Assembly (NCBI GenBank): GCA_002105175.1
Contig: MCGE01000004.1
Location: 1,674,001-1,738,000, forward strand
Direction of reading: 5' to 3'
Source: Absidia repens
Lineage: Eukaryota; Mucoromycota; Mucoromycetes; Mucorales; Cunninghamellaceae
Length of the DNA stretch: 64,000 bases
Shown here piece by piece: positions 51,531-63,827 of this stretch. Below the pieces are notes generated by a model. The model was not told the DNA's origin. It did not search any database and saw only the letters and a program-made list of their open reading frames with translations. Numbering within the stretch: the first letter of the stretch is position 1; the number at the start of each line of letters is the position of its first letter. Position numbers and translations under genes: made by a program.

Positions 51531-51969
51531 ATGGCAACAAACAAACGATCATACATTATTGAACATATGGAAGATGATATGCATGCTTGGTGTGTACTGG
51601 AATACAAGCATATGTTGAGCAACGTTGGTCCTGATAATCTTTGGTTCTCTTGCTTATCCGAAACTTGTAAGAAGAACATGCCTGAAGAACTCAAATCAGC
51701 TCATTGCAATACTGAAGACGTATTACACTTGCCCGGTGTCGATCCTAAACTCGTCTGTTTGTTGGATCCTTCTGCTCCTTCTGAGTTGGCTCCTGAAGAT
51801 GGTGATACCTTTGAATACTTTTTGTTTGGTGGTATCTTAGGTAAAAATGGCACTAGTTTGTGTTTGTCTTTGCATATCTGAGTGGTAGTTTTATTTATAA
51901 TATTTTCTTCTTTTATTTTTTTGTTTTTATAGGCGATGATCCTCCAAGAGGTAAGCGAAAATGCCCTAG

Positions 51970-52011
<42 letters not shown>

Positions 52012-52157
52012 CACTCTCACACTCCATTTTTATATTTTGTTCGTTAGATCGAACTAAGGAACTTCGCAAATTAGGATTTGCTGGAAGACGTTTAGGCCCT
52101 GTCCAAATGACTACTGATACTGCTTTGAATGTCACCCGTCGTGTAGTTGAAGATCGA

Positions 52158-52191
<34 letters not shown>

Positions 52192-52467
52192 AACAGGATT
52201 GGTGATATAAGGAAAATTATTTAGTAAAATAATGCAATCTTATCTATGCATATATTTATAGTTCCTTTGAATGAAGTACCTTACATCGATCACCCCGAAA
52301 TTTACTTCTCCAAACATGAATCAGTCACTATGCCTTTCCGATACATTGCTGAAGTCAAGACTGTCAAGAAAAAGGATGGTCAAGAAAAGACAGTCAAGAA
52401 ACCATTGATGCCTCCTGGAATGTTGGAACTCATCAAGAAGGATAACGAAATGGCTTTGGATATATAG
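51531..52467 (+). CDS. SFM1: SPOUT protein-arginine methyltransferase, Sfm1 family
   Basis: Four exons (51531-51840, 51933-51950, 52048-52158, 52262-52467) give 214 aa. The N-terminus RSYIIEHMEDDMHAWCVLEY, the LLDPSAPSELAPEDGD segment and the knot region FEYFLFGGILGDDPP then RDRTKELRKLGFAGRRLG match the Sfm1/DUF431 family, followed by GPVQMTTDTALNVTRRVVED. Yeast Sfm1 methylates an arginine of ribosomal protein Rps3 using S-adenosylmethionine bound in a trefoil knot. The second exon is only 18 nt and encodes DDPPR in that binding loop. Length matches the family (about 213 aa). It lies 240 nt after the M50B-like gene in the same direction. Confidence 0.92.
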
Positions 52468-53554
52468 ATTTTGAAATAGATATATATTGATTTTTGGATA
52501 GGATGGATTGATAATTGTATTATATTCACATGCTGTGTAATAAAAAAAATTTTGATTCTGATTCGATTGTTTGATTGTTTGATTTTTGATTTTTTGTGAT
52601 TTTATGTGTGATTTGTGTGATATTGTGTGATCTGTAATGACTGGATTTTGCCACGTAGAAAGGATGATTTCCCGAGCATGCAAAAATTTCTGCCTTTGGG
52701 TATTATTAAAAATTTAGTTCGATCCACTTAATTACCTCACCCACCGCACCATTTTAAATTTAAGCCAATGGCATGCAATTATTGCAAAATAAACCCCAGT
52801 GATGATGCACTTCTCGCTCGCTCACTCTCATTTAAGTGGATTCATGGGAAAATTCAAAAAAGTAAAAAAGATAAGGAATTAGGTGCTTGATTTTTTTTTT
52901 TTTACAGGGAGATGTATTATGTATGAATCATCATTTCTAATCCATGATTACCAACTTTCTTGATTTTGACGTGATTTGATAGGTTCAGTGTGGCAAGATT
53001 AGCTCTACCTGTTGGATTATATCCCCGCCGGTGTAATCATCATACACCAATCACAGAAGAAGGTTCTGGAACACACTACCATATTTCTGTCAGTGGGCGG
53101 CGATTCAAATGACATTCTCTATAAAAAAAACCAGCCTTCCCCCATCACTTTCACCTTTTCCTTCCTTTTGTAAACCTTCCTCTTTCCTTTTTTTTATTCA
53201 TCTACTTTATATACCTTTATTATTGCCCGCCATGGCTTTCTAAATTATTGCTTTTTGCAACCAACTTACTTTTTTACTACTCTTATTCACTTGATTCTTT
53301 TTGCCGAATTTTTCAGCAATTACCCAAATTTTATTCATCTACTATGACTCTATTATTGACACATCAACCTAGCCCACAATTGGCATCATCCAACATACTG
53401 TTGCACTCTATTATTACTTCTTGATATCAACTCAACCATTATACACACTCAACTAGTCTCTAGTGTTTATATTCAACTCTCTATTTATCCACTTTTTATT
53501 ATCTGAAAAAGTCATTTATTATTACAACAAACAACTACAAGAACAACAACAACC
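52468..53554. other. Promoter and leader of the kinase gene; GATT-rich tract
   Basis: A GATT/TGTG-rich simple-sequence tract follows the methyltransferase (52552-52632). A CCAAT-like GCCAATGG lies near 52764, a heat-shock element at 53059-53071 and a TATA box (CTATAAAAAAAA) at about 53119. The roughly 400 nt between TATA and the start codon form a C/T-rich leader. Confidence 0.5.
53059..53071. promoter_or_regulatory. Heat-shock element
   Basis: GAAGGTTCTGGAA fits the GAAnnTTCnnGAA consensus exactly, and an extra GAA directly precedes it. It lies about 50 nt upstream of the kinase gene's TATA box, a typical place for heat-shock factor binding. Inference from motif and position. Confidence 0.55.
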
Positions 53555-54802
53555 ATGACAACTGAATTATCAAGCAATTACTGGTCCGAACTTTCTCAAT
53601 CTTTGATTGACACTACAGTGGGTGATTATCAATTTGTCGAAGATCTTGGTCATGGCTCTTATGGCGGTCTGTTTCTGGGCCAAAGCATCAAAACCAACGA
53701 CTATGTTGCGATCAAAGTACTCGGCAAATCTGGTCTTTCTCTTGAACAACAACAACTTCAACAAGTGGAAATCGATGTCCAATCTGAACTCAATCATCCT
53801 TCCCTTTTAGCCCTGCATTCCGTCATTGAAGATCAAGATTATGTCTACATGGTGATGGATTTGTGCGACCAAGGTGATTTGTTTGACTATGTCCTCCGTG
53901 ATCAACAAGACCGCAATTGCCGACCCGAACATATTGTCAAGGATATATTTATTCAAGTTCTGGAAGGCATTGAACACATGCATGCTCAAGGGATCTATCA
54001 TCGTGATATCAAATTGGAAAACATTCTTTTGAAAGCTCTGAACGACGAAAATGAAGACGCATTTGATTGCAAGGTGGCTGATTTTGGTCTGGCGACACGC
54101 GAACGTATGTCGATGGAATTTGGCTGCGGTTCTACCACTTACCTGGCTCCTGAACATTTCTCCAATGATGAAGGAGATTCTGTTGATGATGATGACGATA
54201 TTGCTGCTGCTGGACAAGAGTTGAAGCCTTACGATGCTGCTGCTTCTGATGTATGGTCGTTGGGTATTCTTTTGTTGGCTTTGATGTTTGGTCGTAACCC
54301 TTGGCAAGAGGCAAATCTGGCTGATCCTGCTTTCGCCGAATTCAAGCGCCATCCTGATATGCTCAACAAGCAATTGTTTCCTACCATGTCGAATGAACTG
54401 ACTTCCTTTTTGCAACACTCCGTCCTCAACATTGATCCTGCTCAACGCCTCTGTGTCTCCGATATGTTGAAACAATTTCGTGCCCTCCCTTCCTCCTTGT
54501 ATGTCTCCTCTGCTGACGATTCGGAAATGGATTATCCTTTACCTCCTGTGGATATTCCCGCTCAAGAACAACAAAAGGTCGATGAAAGCAAACCAAGGTA
54601 TGATTCCGCTTTCTTCAGCATGGGCACCACTGCTGGCATGTCTTGGTCGGATATGGTGGAAGAAGATCAATACATGAACAACAACTGTGATGATATGGTC
54701 GCTCGAACCCCATCTGACTCCTCTTCCTGTTATCAACATGGTGATGAAGATGATACCGATATGTTTGTCCACAATAGCGAAAAGGAATCTTGGTGGCTGT
54801 AG
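53555..54802 (+). CDS. Ran1/Vhs1/Sks1-like serine/threonine protein kinase
   Basis: A single exon encodes 415 aa. The kinase domain spans about 24-320: Gly loop LGHGSYGGLFLG, Lys in YVAIKVLGK, catalytic loop YHRDIKLENILL, magnesium loop VADFGLAT, activation segment GSTTYLAPEHF and SDVWSLGILLLALMFG. An acidic insertion (EGDSVDDDDDIAAAG) sits after the APE motif. Ran1/Pat1 of S. pombe and Vhs1/Sks1 of S. cerevisiae share this layout and act in nutrient-controlled entry to differentiation or filamentous growth. The tail is Ser/Asp-rich and ends EKESWWL. Upstream are a heat-shock element and a long pyrimidine-rich leader, suggesting stress- or growth-controlled expression. It is one of two intronless genes here. 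Assignment to this subfamily rests on overall resemblance. Confidence 0.88.
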   Translation: MTTELSSNYWSELSQSLIDTTVGDYQFVEDLGHGSYGGLFLGQSIKTNDYVAIKVLGKSGLSLEQQQLQQVEIDVQSELNHPSLLALHSVIEDQDYVYMVMDLCDQGDLFDYVLRDQQDRNCRPEHIVKDIFIQVLEGIEHMHAQGIYHRDIKLENILLKALNDENEDAFDCKVADFGLATRERMSMEFGCGSTTYLAPEHFSNDEGDSVDDDDDIAAAGQELKPYDAAASDVWSLGILLLALMFGRNPWQEANLADPAFAEFKRHPDMLNKQLFPTMSNELTSFLQHSVLNIDPAQRLCVSDMLKQFRALPSSLYVSSADDSEMDYPLPPVDIPAQEQQKVDESKPRYDSAFFSMGTTAGMSWSDMVEEDQYMNNNCDDMVARTPSDSSSCYQHGDEDDTDMFVHNSEKESWWL

Positions 54803-55663
54803 TGTAGTCTATACTCCTTAGTTTATTATTATTCTATTATTTTATGTTTAAATCTCAAATAAAAATCCATATGTTATTATATTTTTATTACCCTCTTTTT
54901 TTTTTTTTTTTTTTTTGGTACTTGATTGACGAAAATTATGCGGAATGATGAAATAGCACTATACAGATATGTACATGCTGTATCATTATGCATCTTTGAT
55001 AGCTGAAATGATCATTATCATATGACAAATGTTATGCTTGTGGCGAACTTTTTCCATGCGTAGAAATACCATAGTTTTATCAGTGACTTCAGCTCTATCT
55101 TGCTTCTCCGATAAGATAGTGAACTTATCCAACGGTGATTTAAAAAGTGTGGGTGTTGAGTTTCGTCGTCATCTTTTTGAGACAGATGTGAGTGTGGGTG
55201 TGTGTGTGGGTGTGTGTGTGTGTGTGTGTATGAAAATATATTTTTAGATACCATCTAGGGGATCATGGAGAGGTATTTTATCCACACTAATTTTGATATG
55301 TCCCCAATCTACTATGTACTACATATTTCATCAGTACCTAGCACTGCCTCTGTCACCACGCTTAGTCCTTTTATGATAGCAATAATACAACCCCCACGAT
55401 CATAATCAAGACCCCCTTCCTGAAAACCTAGTGTTTTTTTTTTTCATCAATTCTCACCGTAATACCCTATTTTAGCCAATATGCATACAGTAAACACTCC
55501 CTCTGACAGACATACTATTTTTGGTTTTCAAAAAAAAAAAAAAAGCTTGTCCAGCGGATCACCAGAACATTGATTTTTATTGTGTCAAAATCTTATGTAA
55601 AATGCTTAAAGAGAAACTAACTAATATTGGGAATATATAAAAAAAGAGAGAGGGAGGGGGAAT
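54803..55663. other. Convergent 3' flanks with TG microsatellite
   Basis: AATAAAAATC signal for the kinase at about 54858, poly-T at 54896-54916, TG tract at 55190-55229 and poly-A near 55530. No gene. Confidence 0.5.
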
Positions 55664-58435
55664 CTACAAATCACTAGGATGAATAATTTGTAATAAACTA
55701 TCGCGATGCTGTTTCACTATACTATTGACTTGGTCGACGCCTTGTTCAGCGTGATGCACCATTTTTTCCAGTTCCGATATATGGTTGTTCATTTGCTTGG
55801 GCTGTGGCGGCGTAAAGGAACGATGATGATGACCGTGATTGTTGTTATGATGCTGTCTCCATTTGTATTGTTGTTGCTGTTCAACCCAAGGATCCTTTTC
55901 CAGTTGATCTAACCATTGCCACATGGAGGTGATGTCTTGCTGATGTTCTTGTCGCCATAAATCCAATGGTGATGATGATGATGATGGGAAGAACAAAGGC
56001 GATGACGAGTGTGCTGATGCTGCTGGGTAGTGGTTATCAATATGCATTGAATAAAGCTGCTGACCCATGTTGATCATTCTATACGCGATATACAAGTTCG
56101 TTGCTACCATCAAAAGAAGACAGATCATAGTGCATTGAGGCACGGTCGGTACCATTACCATTCTTCCGTCGCTTGTTTGGAAAAGATCACCTGCCATCTG
56201 TGCGCACCTGTCGAAAAAACCCTTAGATTGAAATGGTAAGCTATCTTTGGTGAGGTTATTGCTGCTGGTGTCTTTGTTGTGAGCGTGGCCTTTCCGTTTT
56301 CCATGCCGATTCTTTTTCGATCGTGAGGTTTCGTCGAGTCGATTTTCCGTGTACTTTCTCAAGACTGTGTTCAATTCTTTAAAGTAGTTGATTTGACCAT
56401 CAATTGATGCCTTTTCGATAGTTGCTAAGATAAAGAATACATACATGATAAATATAGATACGGCCTAGACATATCCATCCCCTTACTCTTTTTTTTTTTT
56501 TTAAAAAAAATGCTTACATTTGAGCCATGACGATTTTGAAAAGGCAATAAGCACTGTAACCAGCATACGTACTTGACCCGGCCCCGCCCACGAGATACAC
56601 GCACGAGTCTTCACACAGAAGGAGCTTCCAGAAGGCACATCAGGCGTTTGAGTGGTTGTTTCGTGAGTGATGGATTTGTTCAAGTCGATGTGGGTAAGTT
56701 CCTCCTTGAGAATACATTTCGTTGATCTAGGACCAATGGCACCACCAAGGTACTTTATGTATGAGACATCACGGACATAAGGGATATCATCACCTTTTCG
56801 CCAAGGACTGATCATAATGTCTAGAATCGAAAGTATGGCAAGTCAAAAATAGTTCTTTTCTTCGGCCTTTTATATGCATATATATTACCTGAGCTTTTTC
56901 CAACTTGCGTGAGGAACTTTTTGATAAATACGCTGTGGTATAGAAGGTTATATAGTGATTCCAGAGAGCAATTGTAGGTCTGATCCAGGACGGTATGGGG
57001 ATAATGTTCATCAGAAGTATCGGCGCATTGGCATTGAGTATGTTGTTGTCGATGGGGGAGAGCAAGTGATGTTCCTCCAAGTGGCGGCGTTTCGGGTTTG
57101 GTGATGATTCTAGAAGGTAACGGCTCTTCAGCGGAATGATGCATGATGGATTCGGGATTCGGTCGAGGGCCTGCCTCGGAAACCGCACGGCGGCGAGCAG
57201 CTTCTGCCTCTTCATTGGTATGTGTTGGAATCGGAAGAGAAGCTAATGATAGTTGTCGATCTAAAACAAGAATGGCAATTGATAATCAGTGAGCCATTAA
57301 AATCATTATTCATTACTTATTTTATTTGTTTTTACCTGTACCAATACCAGCGTTCAATTGTGTTGGTGGTGCCAATGCAACAATATCGTTTACACCATTC
57401 ATCCTCTTCATAATGTTTTTATTGTCATAATCGTGGTCTTCCCATGGAGTTAAAGATATGTCATCATCGTCAGTATCATCGTATTGGCTGTTCGAGTAGT
57501 CGTCTGCAGTGGATCCTTTCAATGAAGCGTCCATTGTGATGGATGACAGTTGCTGTTGAGCATGTCGCCAAATCGTTACCATTTGTTCATGAGCTTGTTC
57601 CCTTGATAAAAAGGAGGCAAAAAAGTGCTATATATTGAATAATAAAAGAAGCAGGATCGGTGTGAGATTTTCCAGCATAATATGTTACCCCTTTCTCTCT
57701 TTCCCCTGAATCACCCCTCCCCCTTTCTTTTGTACGTTATTTACCTTGGATTGATGTGTTGATATTGAAATTGCATTGGGAATAAAAATTGCTGTTGTTC
57801 GTTTTTCGATTTCCACAATATCGGTAAAGGCAATAACCAACTAAACAATGAAAGAAGGAAAAAGAAATTAACACTAAAAGCGTAATCGAGATGTTCGGAA
57901 CTTACGTTGGTAATCCATCCAAATATGTTTGCGTTGAAGCACAGATGATGCTGCGTTATGTATATGCGACCCTGTAGAAGTATTTCCTTCTGGAGAGCAC
58001 AACCATAATCTGAATAAAAAAAAACAATTTCAGTATCTGTGTCAGTAGTATCCCTTTTTTCCAAATATTACCTTCAATCAAGTTATCGTCTAAAGGAATA
58101 CTTTTGAAAAGGGCGTGAAAGTCCCTATTTCGTTTGTCACTGGCTATCTTCTTGTTTGATCGCTCCCCAGAGGTAGTGGCAAGCAAACCAAGATCGGACC
58201 CAATAGAACGTCGCCGTGAGGATGTTTTCTTCTTGTTGGACTTGAGGGAGGAGGATAAGCTTGGATAGGAGCGTTGCGGGGTCAGTCCTTTACGTTCAGT
58301 AACATCCATGCTAGATAAGCTTGACCGTCGAGAGGAACGAGGAATGAGGTGAGGCGGGAGACTAGATGAGCTTGAATTTGGGTCTTGCGCGTGCTGGGAA
58401 GAGTACATGGCATTAGTGCTTGGATGATACGACAT
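55664..58435 (-). CDS. LAM-type sterol transfer protein (GRAM-VASt-TM)
   Basis: Seven exons (58435-58072, 58009-57906, 57840-57745, 57627-57336, 57260-56889, 56820-56518, 56424-55664) give 763 aa. The GRAM domain spans about 105-220 (RDFHALFKSIPLDDNL, GCALQKEILLQGRIYI, NIFGWITNLVIAFTDI, FFASFLSREQAHEQM). The VASt domain covers about 365-525 (YNCSLESLYNLLYHSVFI, GAIGPRSTKC). A membrane helix is at about 609-630 (CTMICLLLMVATNLYIAYRM), and a coiled-coil-like C-terminus follows (ELEKMVHHAEQGVDQVNS). This is the layout of yeast Lam5/Lam6 (Ltc1), ER proteins at ER-mitochondria and ER-vacuole contacts that carry sterol; the single VASt domain favours these over Lam2/Lam4. The start could be preceded by another small exon, since a plausible acceptor lies just before it. 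Confidence 0.9.
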
Positions 58436-58990
58436 TGCTGAATAGGAATAAATACATCAGCACAAAAAAAAGATAAAACAATGAGAGGAAGAGAAAGAGG
58501 GGAGAAGGTGGGGATGGGGATGGGGGTGGTGGTGGTGAAAGTGGTAGGAAGAGGAAGGAGAGGAGAAAGAGAAAATAAGAAGAAAAGTCAAAAATGGAAA
58601 AGATGGAAAGAGATTCAAAAAAAGCGGGGTTTATATTTTAGTAAGTGTGATTGCTCACGCAAAACTTGCGGTATAATACTTTGTGTTGATACGAAAATCA
58701 CTTGAAAAGAAACATTTTGTTCATGGAATATAAACAGTAGCAAATCCATAACAAACATAGTACTGTATTGAACTGTACTTTGTATCGGCAATCTTCGGAA
58801 AAGATTACAATATATTTTCCTCCTGAAATTATTCTTGAAATAGGAAAATAAGCTCATGAGGATGCCCTTTTTAAAGTGATTCAGTTATTTTTTTAATTAC
58901 CGACTCTAAGGTTTCTTTAACTTAAGCTCTTGTGGCAAATGCTTTGACGCTTGGTACACTAAAAGTATTCATAACGCAAAAAATAAATAA
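58436..58990. other. Promoter region of the GRAM-VASt gene
   Basis: A purine-rich (G/A) block at 58480-58620 on plus, thus C/T-rich leader on the coding strand. No gene. Confidence 0.4.
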
Positions 58991-58995
58991 TCTCC

Positions 58996-59360
58996 CTACC
59001 CACATGAACCTTTTTCCATACCCATAATATTTTTGTTTTTTAGTTGACCTTCGGAATTCAATACGGACTTTGACAAAGTTCCCTGTGTGGTTCCATTGTC
59101 GTAAATCTCATATGTTGATGAATAGAAAAAAAAAATCGTTTTTCTTCTTTTTATTTTTTTGAAATTACTGCAGAACAATATGATACTCACATCAAAGGTT
59201 TCGGCGCCAGATCCTCCCACTTCGTTTTCAGATAATTGGGCACATTTTTCCCTTGTACTTATTTTAAGCTCTTCATGTGATTGCTTGTTAATGCTAAAAA
59301 TCATCGTCGCCCAATGCTTGCTTTCGTGGAGCCAAAGACAGCCGGTGATCACAAGTAAGA
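58996..59360 (-). pseudogene. Unrecognised coding-like fragment, possibly decayed
   Basis: Minus-strand frame with HESKHWATMIFSINKQSHEE and CAQLSENEVGGSGAETFD up to a GTGAGT donor (about 59189), then a second open piece including EIYDNGTTQGTLSKSVLNSE to a stop near 58996. Both look like real protein but lack a start and a known domain. Possibly one small gene with an intron, or a relic. Confidence 0.25.
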
Positions 59361-59423
59361 ATGGACATTCATTAATGAGGATGATGATCGTATCGTATAT
59401 TAAATTTTCTATATTTGGTTTTT

Positions 59424-59824
59424 AGGGTTTTGGTGGAATTATGCCTGGTGTTTTCGCTCTACAAGCTTGGACAGAGGTTACACGAAATATTTGTGCAGCA
59501 TTGACAACGGCTGGAAAGAATTTCCGCCATGGTTAATCGTATCATGACAGTAGACCCTAGTAAAACGAAATCGGCCCGACATTTACCAGATATCTTCCTT
59601 TGCCCAAGTTCCGGGTAAACTCTATGCTTGATTTTAATTTGAAGAAGGGCGCCGGCGATGAATTGAACTATATCATGGAAATGCCTTTGATAATGGGTGA
59701 TATTAAATCAAACATAGTGTTTAGTTACATCGTCGGCTCATGTCTGGACACTATGGTTAGGATTGCTGGTACCGACGTAGGTGTTGATAACTTCACCATC
59801 TTCCCAGGTGTGAATAATATATGA
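59424..59824 (+). pseudogene. Broken coding-like fragments, unknown family
   Basis: Plus-strand pieces in shifting frames: FGGIMPGVFALQAWTEVTRN ending at a stop near 59537, MVNRIMTVDPSKTKSARHLP ending near 59618, and a 74-codon frame (59600-59824) with LKKGAGDELNYIMEMPLIMG. Overlapping frames of this type suggest a gene with indels or exons I cannot join. Confidence 0.3.
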
Positions 59825-60165
59825 AATGACATGTGTCAATGAAGAAATCTTTTGATACCTATGATCAACTACTTATGGTCTTCCTTATCCATCTCAATAC
59901 CTTAGATATAGGTTATACCCTCTAGCACATATGATTTACTTCACCACTATTATTTTTATTCAAATAGCTGTTTCGTATTTATTTATTCTTTGAATTGACG
60001 AATAAAATTAATTCGGGGAAAAATTACCCGGGTCTCGAATATTTTTTCTTTTATGGGGAGCGGCTCGTTTTATCGCTATTCTTGTTTCTCCTTTTCTCGC
60101 CATACATATAAACCATTTGCTTAACGCTGTTTATTGGTTTTATAATATTCATTGCCTTCAATCAT
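59825..60165. other. Promoter of the Zn2Cys6 gene
   Basis: A+T-rich upstream sequence with an AATAAA at 60000-60005, possibly the poly(A) signal of the fragments before it. No further element recognised. Confidence 0.4.
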
Positions 60166-63100
60166 ATGACATCTCATGCTTCCAGCAGCACTTCTCACAC
60201 GACAATGCAGGATATTCGACCTAGTATGAATTATGATACCCGTCCTGCAACGCCGATTCTTCGAACAAAGCGAACAAGAGCTAAACGCAGCTGTGATCTC
60301 TGTCGAAAGAAGAAAACACGATGTGATGCTGAAGTTGATAAATCTTGTACAAATTGTATCAACATCAATGCTGTGTGTACTTTTTTGGTTGAACAGAAGA
60401 AACGGGGACCTGCAACTGGGTAAGGTGCTAATCAAAGCATAAATATACACAAGATCAAACCTTACTTACTTTTTTTCAACTAGTTTTTCTATGAAGAAGA
60501 ATAGTTATGTAGAAGCTTTGGAATCTAGGCTGAAACGTATGGAAGCTTTGCTGGCAACATTGTCAACCGAAAACGCAACCACTGTCAACAACGATGTGAT
60601 ACCAAATGGCGACGCCTCATCATCACCACCACCACCAGAATCCATGGACTATCATCACCACAGTGGAGACGACATGACGATCCCCACCACCTACAAACCT
60701 GATAGTAATGACGATGTTACAGTGACAACTTCACAAGGGCGACTGACCGATCATGCTACGGAACCAACAGCAACAGCAACAGCAAAAGCAACCACACAAC
60801 CACTACTATTGCCATCACTACCGCCACTACCGCCACCGCCACCGCCACCATTAACCTCAAATGGATCAGCTACGAAAGAAGAAAAAGACAATCTGCGGGA
60901 CCCATGGTTTACGGAACACAATCTTAGCTGCAATGATATCATCAGTGCCACTGACGAACTGACAATGAAAATGGACAAGATCACAATTGCGGATTATGAA
61001 CGAACTCGATATATCGGGATGAGCTCTGGTGTCCACCTACTGCATCAGGGTCTCTTCAGTTCCAACAAACGCCATCCTATCAAAGACATGTCGTCCTGGT
61101 TCGTGCAAAAGGTGAACGATGATAAAGAAGAACATATCTTGATCAAGTCTGAAGCACGGAAAACTCCGCCGCAAGGTTACTTGGATCGCACTACTGTATT
61201 GACTGCCGATATCCCACACATCAACGAAGAAAGGCTCGATATTCTGGTACAAACGTATGATGATAAAACATATATTAGCGAATGATACTATTTGTATGAA
61301 CTTAAATTTACTTATTTGTTATCTAGTTATTTTGCGGCGTATCATACAGTCTGTCCCATCGTCAACAAATTATCGTTTTTGGAACAATATTACTACCAAG
61401 ACCCTAGTCCCTGTGATGAATATTTACTGTGTGCCATATGTGCTATCAGTGCTCGAACGCTATCAATACTTGACCGATCGGCATTGCCTTCATGTATTCT
61501 GGAAATGACTGTGGATGAATTCTTTGAAATGGGCGATGGATTTCAAACTAAGGCTAGCAGTATCCTCGACTTGATTTACAAGCGCTCTCGAATAAGCTCG
61601 GTACAAACGCTTATTCTTTTGAATATGTTTATTGAGGCGCCTGATGATGATTCTGACGACACAAGCTACTGGTTTAGAACGGGTATGGCGATCCGAATGG
61701 TAATAATGAAGGGAAAAAAAAAAAGCAAGTAGATGACATGGTATTTGAGTGAAAACTTATCAAAAATATACACATTGTTATTATTTTTAGGCACAGGATC
61801 TTGGCCTTCATCGGAGCTCGACCGGATGGCATATACCTGAACCTGAAATGGAACTACGAAGACGTATTTGGTATATTACTTATTTAATGGATCGCTGGGT
61901 AAGACTTGGAAAAAAAGTAAAGAAGAGAAAAGCAAAGAGCGTACTACTGACATTTTGATGCCTACCAACACTTAGGTTGCCGCGGAACTAGGACGGCCGA
62001 TTACGGTGGTTGATCAGGAATTTGATACGGAATTACCATCAGTGTACGAAGTGGAATCATGTCATCCCAAAGATCTCTCGCAACGCCCCTTTGTACCTGA
62101 TATCATCATGCAAGCTGAAACGGATATAAGAAAAAAGACACCAATATATACCGAATTCCACCACGCTATTTATTTAGGCCAGATTTTTGGAGAAATCCTT
62201 AGCGGTCTTCATTCACCAAGATCTAAACTCTCTGGTTATCGGAGTCAATCATTTGTGCACTTGTTGGATAAGCGTCTGAAGAACTGGAAACTTGGTTTGC
62301 CTTCTGAACTGTTATATAATGGAGGCGATTCCAATAGTCATTCTCCCAATACAGGTACAATTCCAATTGATGTTGCGAACAAAAACAAAAATTTGACTGA
62401 CGTTTTTATTTTCTCATTTTATATTATAGAGATTTTATTCTTGGCATACAACTGCATATTGCTTCTGCTCTATAGACCATTTATTACGGATCAAGAATCG
62501 GGGGATGTAAACTTTGCGTTCAAGGCTCTCAGTACGTGCACGGTGGCAGCAAACAATATTTTGGCGGTGACTGAAGACATGGATGTGCTCACACTGTCAT
62601 GTATCCCTTGGACAATCTCTATATAGTAAGTTGAATGAACTATGCGTATAAATTAAACCTTCTCATATTAATCTGTTGTTGTTGTTGTTGTTGTTTTTAA
62701 CCTCTAGTTCCATATTCCAGGCTGCCATTATCTTCTTACATAATGCCAAAGGAAACAACACCTATGTAGCAGAACAAGGAGCAAAGAACCTTTCCCGTTG
62801 CGCTCGAGTTATTCGCCGTGACCAATGCCTACCATCAACTCAAATAGCCTGTGTCTTACAATCCATTGCGGCATGTTTCTCTGTCAATTTGGACGAACAA
62901 GATATTTTAGCGACGGCAACAGCGGATAGTTTATTACAGCGACGGCAAAAACAGAACGCCCCATCACAATCGTCTCCTGAAACAACAACTACAACAAATA
63001 CTGCTACTGCTGCATCAACAAGTGCGCCTGGCGAAAAGCGAAGTGGGACAAGCCATTCAACCAGTATGGACGATGATGAACTAGATGATAATAACAAACT

Positions 63101-63827
63101 CCATCCAACAAAATATTCGAAACCGACTCTGGCACAAATTGTTGCGATCCACGATGATGGAACACAGACACCTATTCCCGCTCATCTACAGCATTATACC
63201 AGCACACGACCTGAGGATATGTTTATATCGTCACTTTGTAGGAGTCGAGGAACGGTACCATCTCCAGTATCATTATCATCATCACCAGTAACTGATGAAG
63301 AGACATCTATCTCGGAAAGATCTTCTCACCAACAACTACAACAACACCAGCAGCACCAACAAATTGGTTTACAGCAACAGGAACAACTTCAATATGCACA
63401 GCAGGAACATCAACAGCAGGAACATCAACAGCAGGAACATCAACAGCAGCAACAGCACCAGCAGCTAACTTCTCAACTCCCAGAAACTTCACTAACATTA
63501 GGATCAGCACCTTCGTTATCATTACAGGAACTGTGGGCAGAACAGAAAGAATTTATCGACCAACATCAAAGTGGCCTCGACTTGGACTTGCTTATATGGA
63601 ATCCGACGGCACCAACTGCGCAAAATACACTTCCTTTGAATACTTTACAGCAACAACAGCAGCAGCAGCTACAGTCTCATTCAACAGAACCACTACCTCA
63701 TCTCCAACTACAACAACCACGATTTGACATGGCGTGCCTTTCATCCGAAGTGCCTTTGAACAACATGCCGAATAGTGTTATATGGGAAGATTGGGATACC
63801 TTTTTGAAATCAAATATTAGTCATTAG
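60166..63827 (+). CDS. Zn2Cys6 (Gal4-type) fungal transcription factor
   Basis: Exons 60166-60419, 60484-61254, 61327-61699, 61791-61898, 61976-62354, 62430-62625 and 62708-63827 give 1066 aa. The zinc cluster is CDLCRKKKTRC, then CTNCININAVC (C-x2-C-x6-C-x7-C-x2-C-x6-C), preceded by a basic RTKRTRAKRS. A short coiled coil follows (YVEALESRLKRMEALLATL), then Pro/Ser-rich linker. The fungal_trans middle-homology domain is clear: VQTYFAAYHTVCPIVNK, CAICAISARTLS, AQDLGLHRSS, RRRIWYITYLMDRW, LGRPITV. The C-terminus is Gln/His-rich, a likely activation region, and ends DWDTFLKSNISH. Such proteins bind CGG-containing promoters and control metabolic genes; the regulon is unknown. The intron at 62355-62429 is 75 nt with no stop, so retention would only insert 25 residues. 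Confidence 0.93.
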
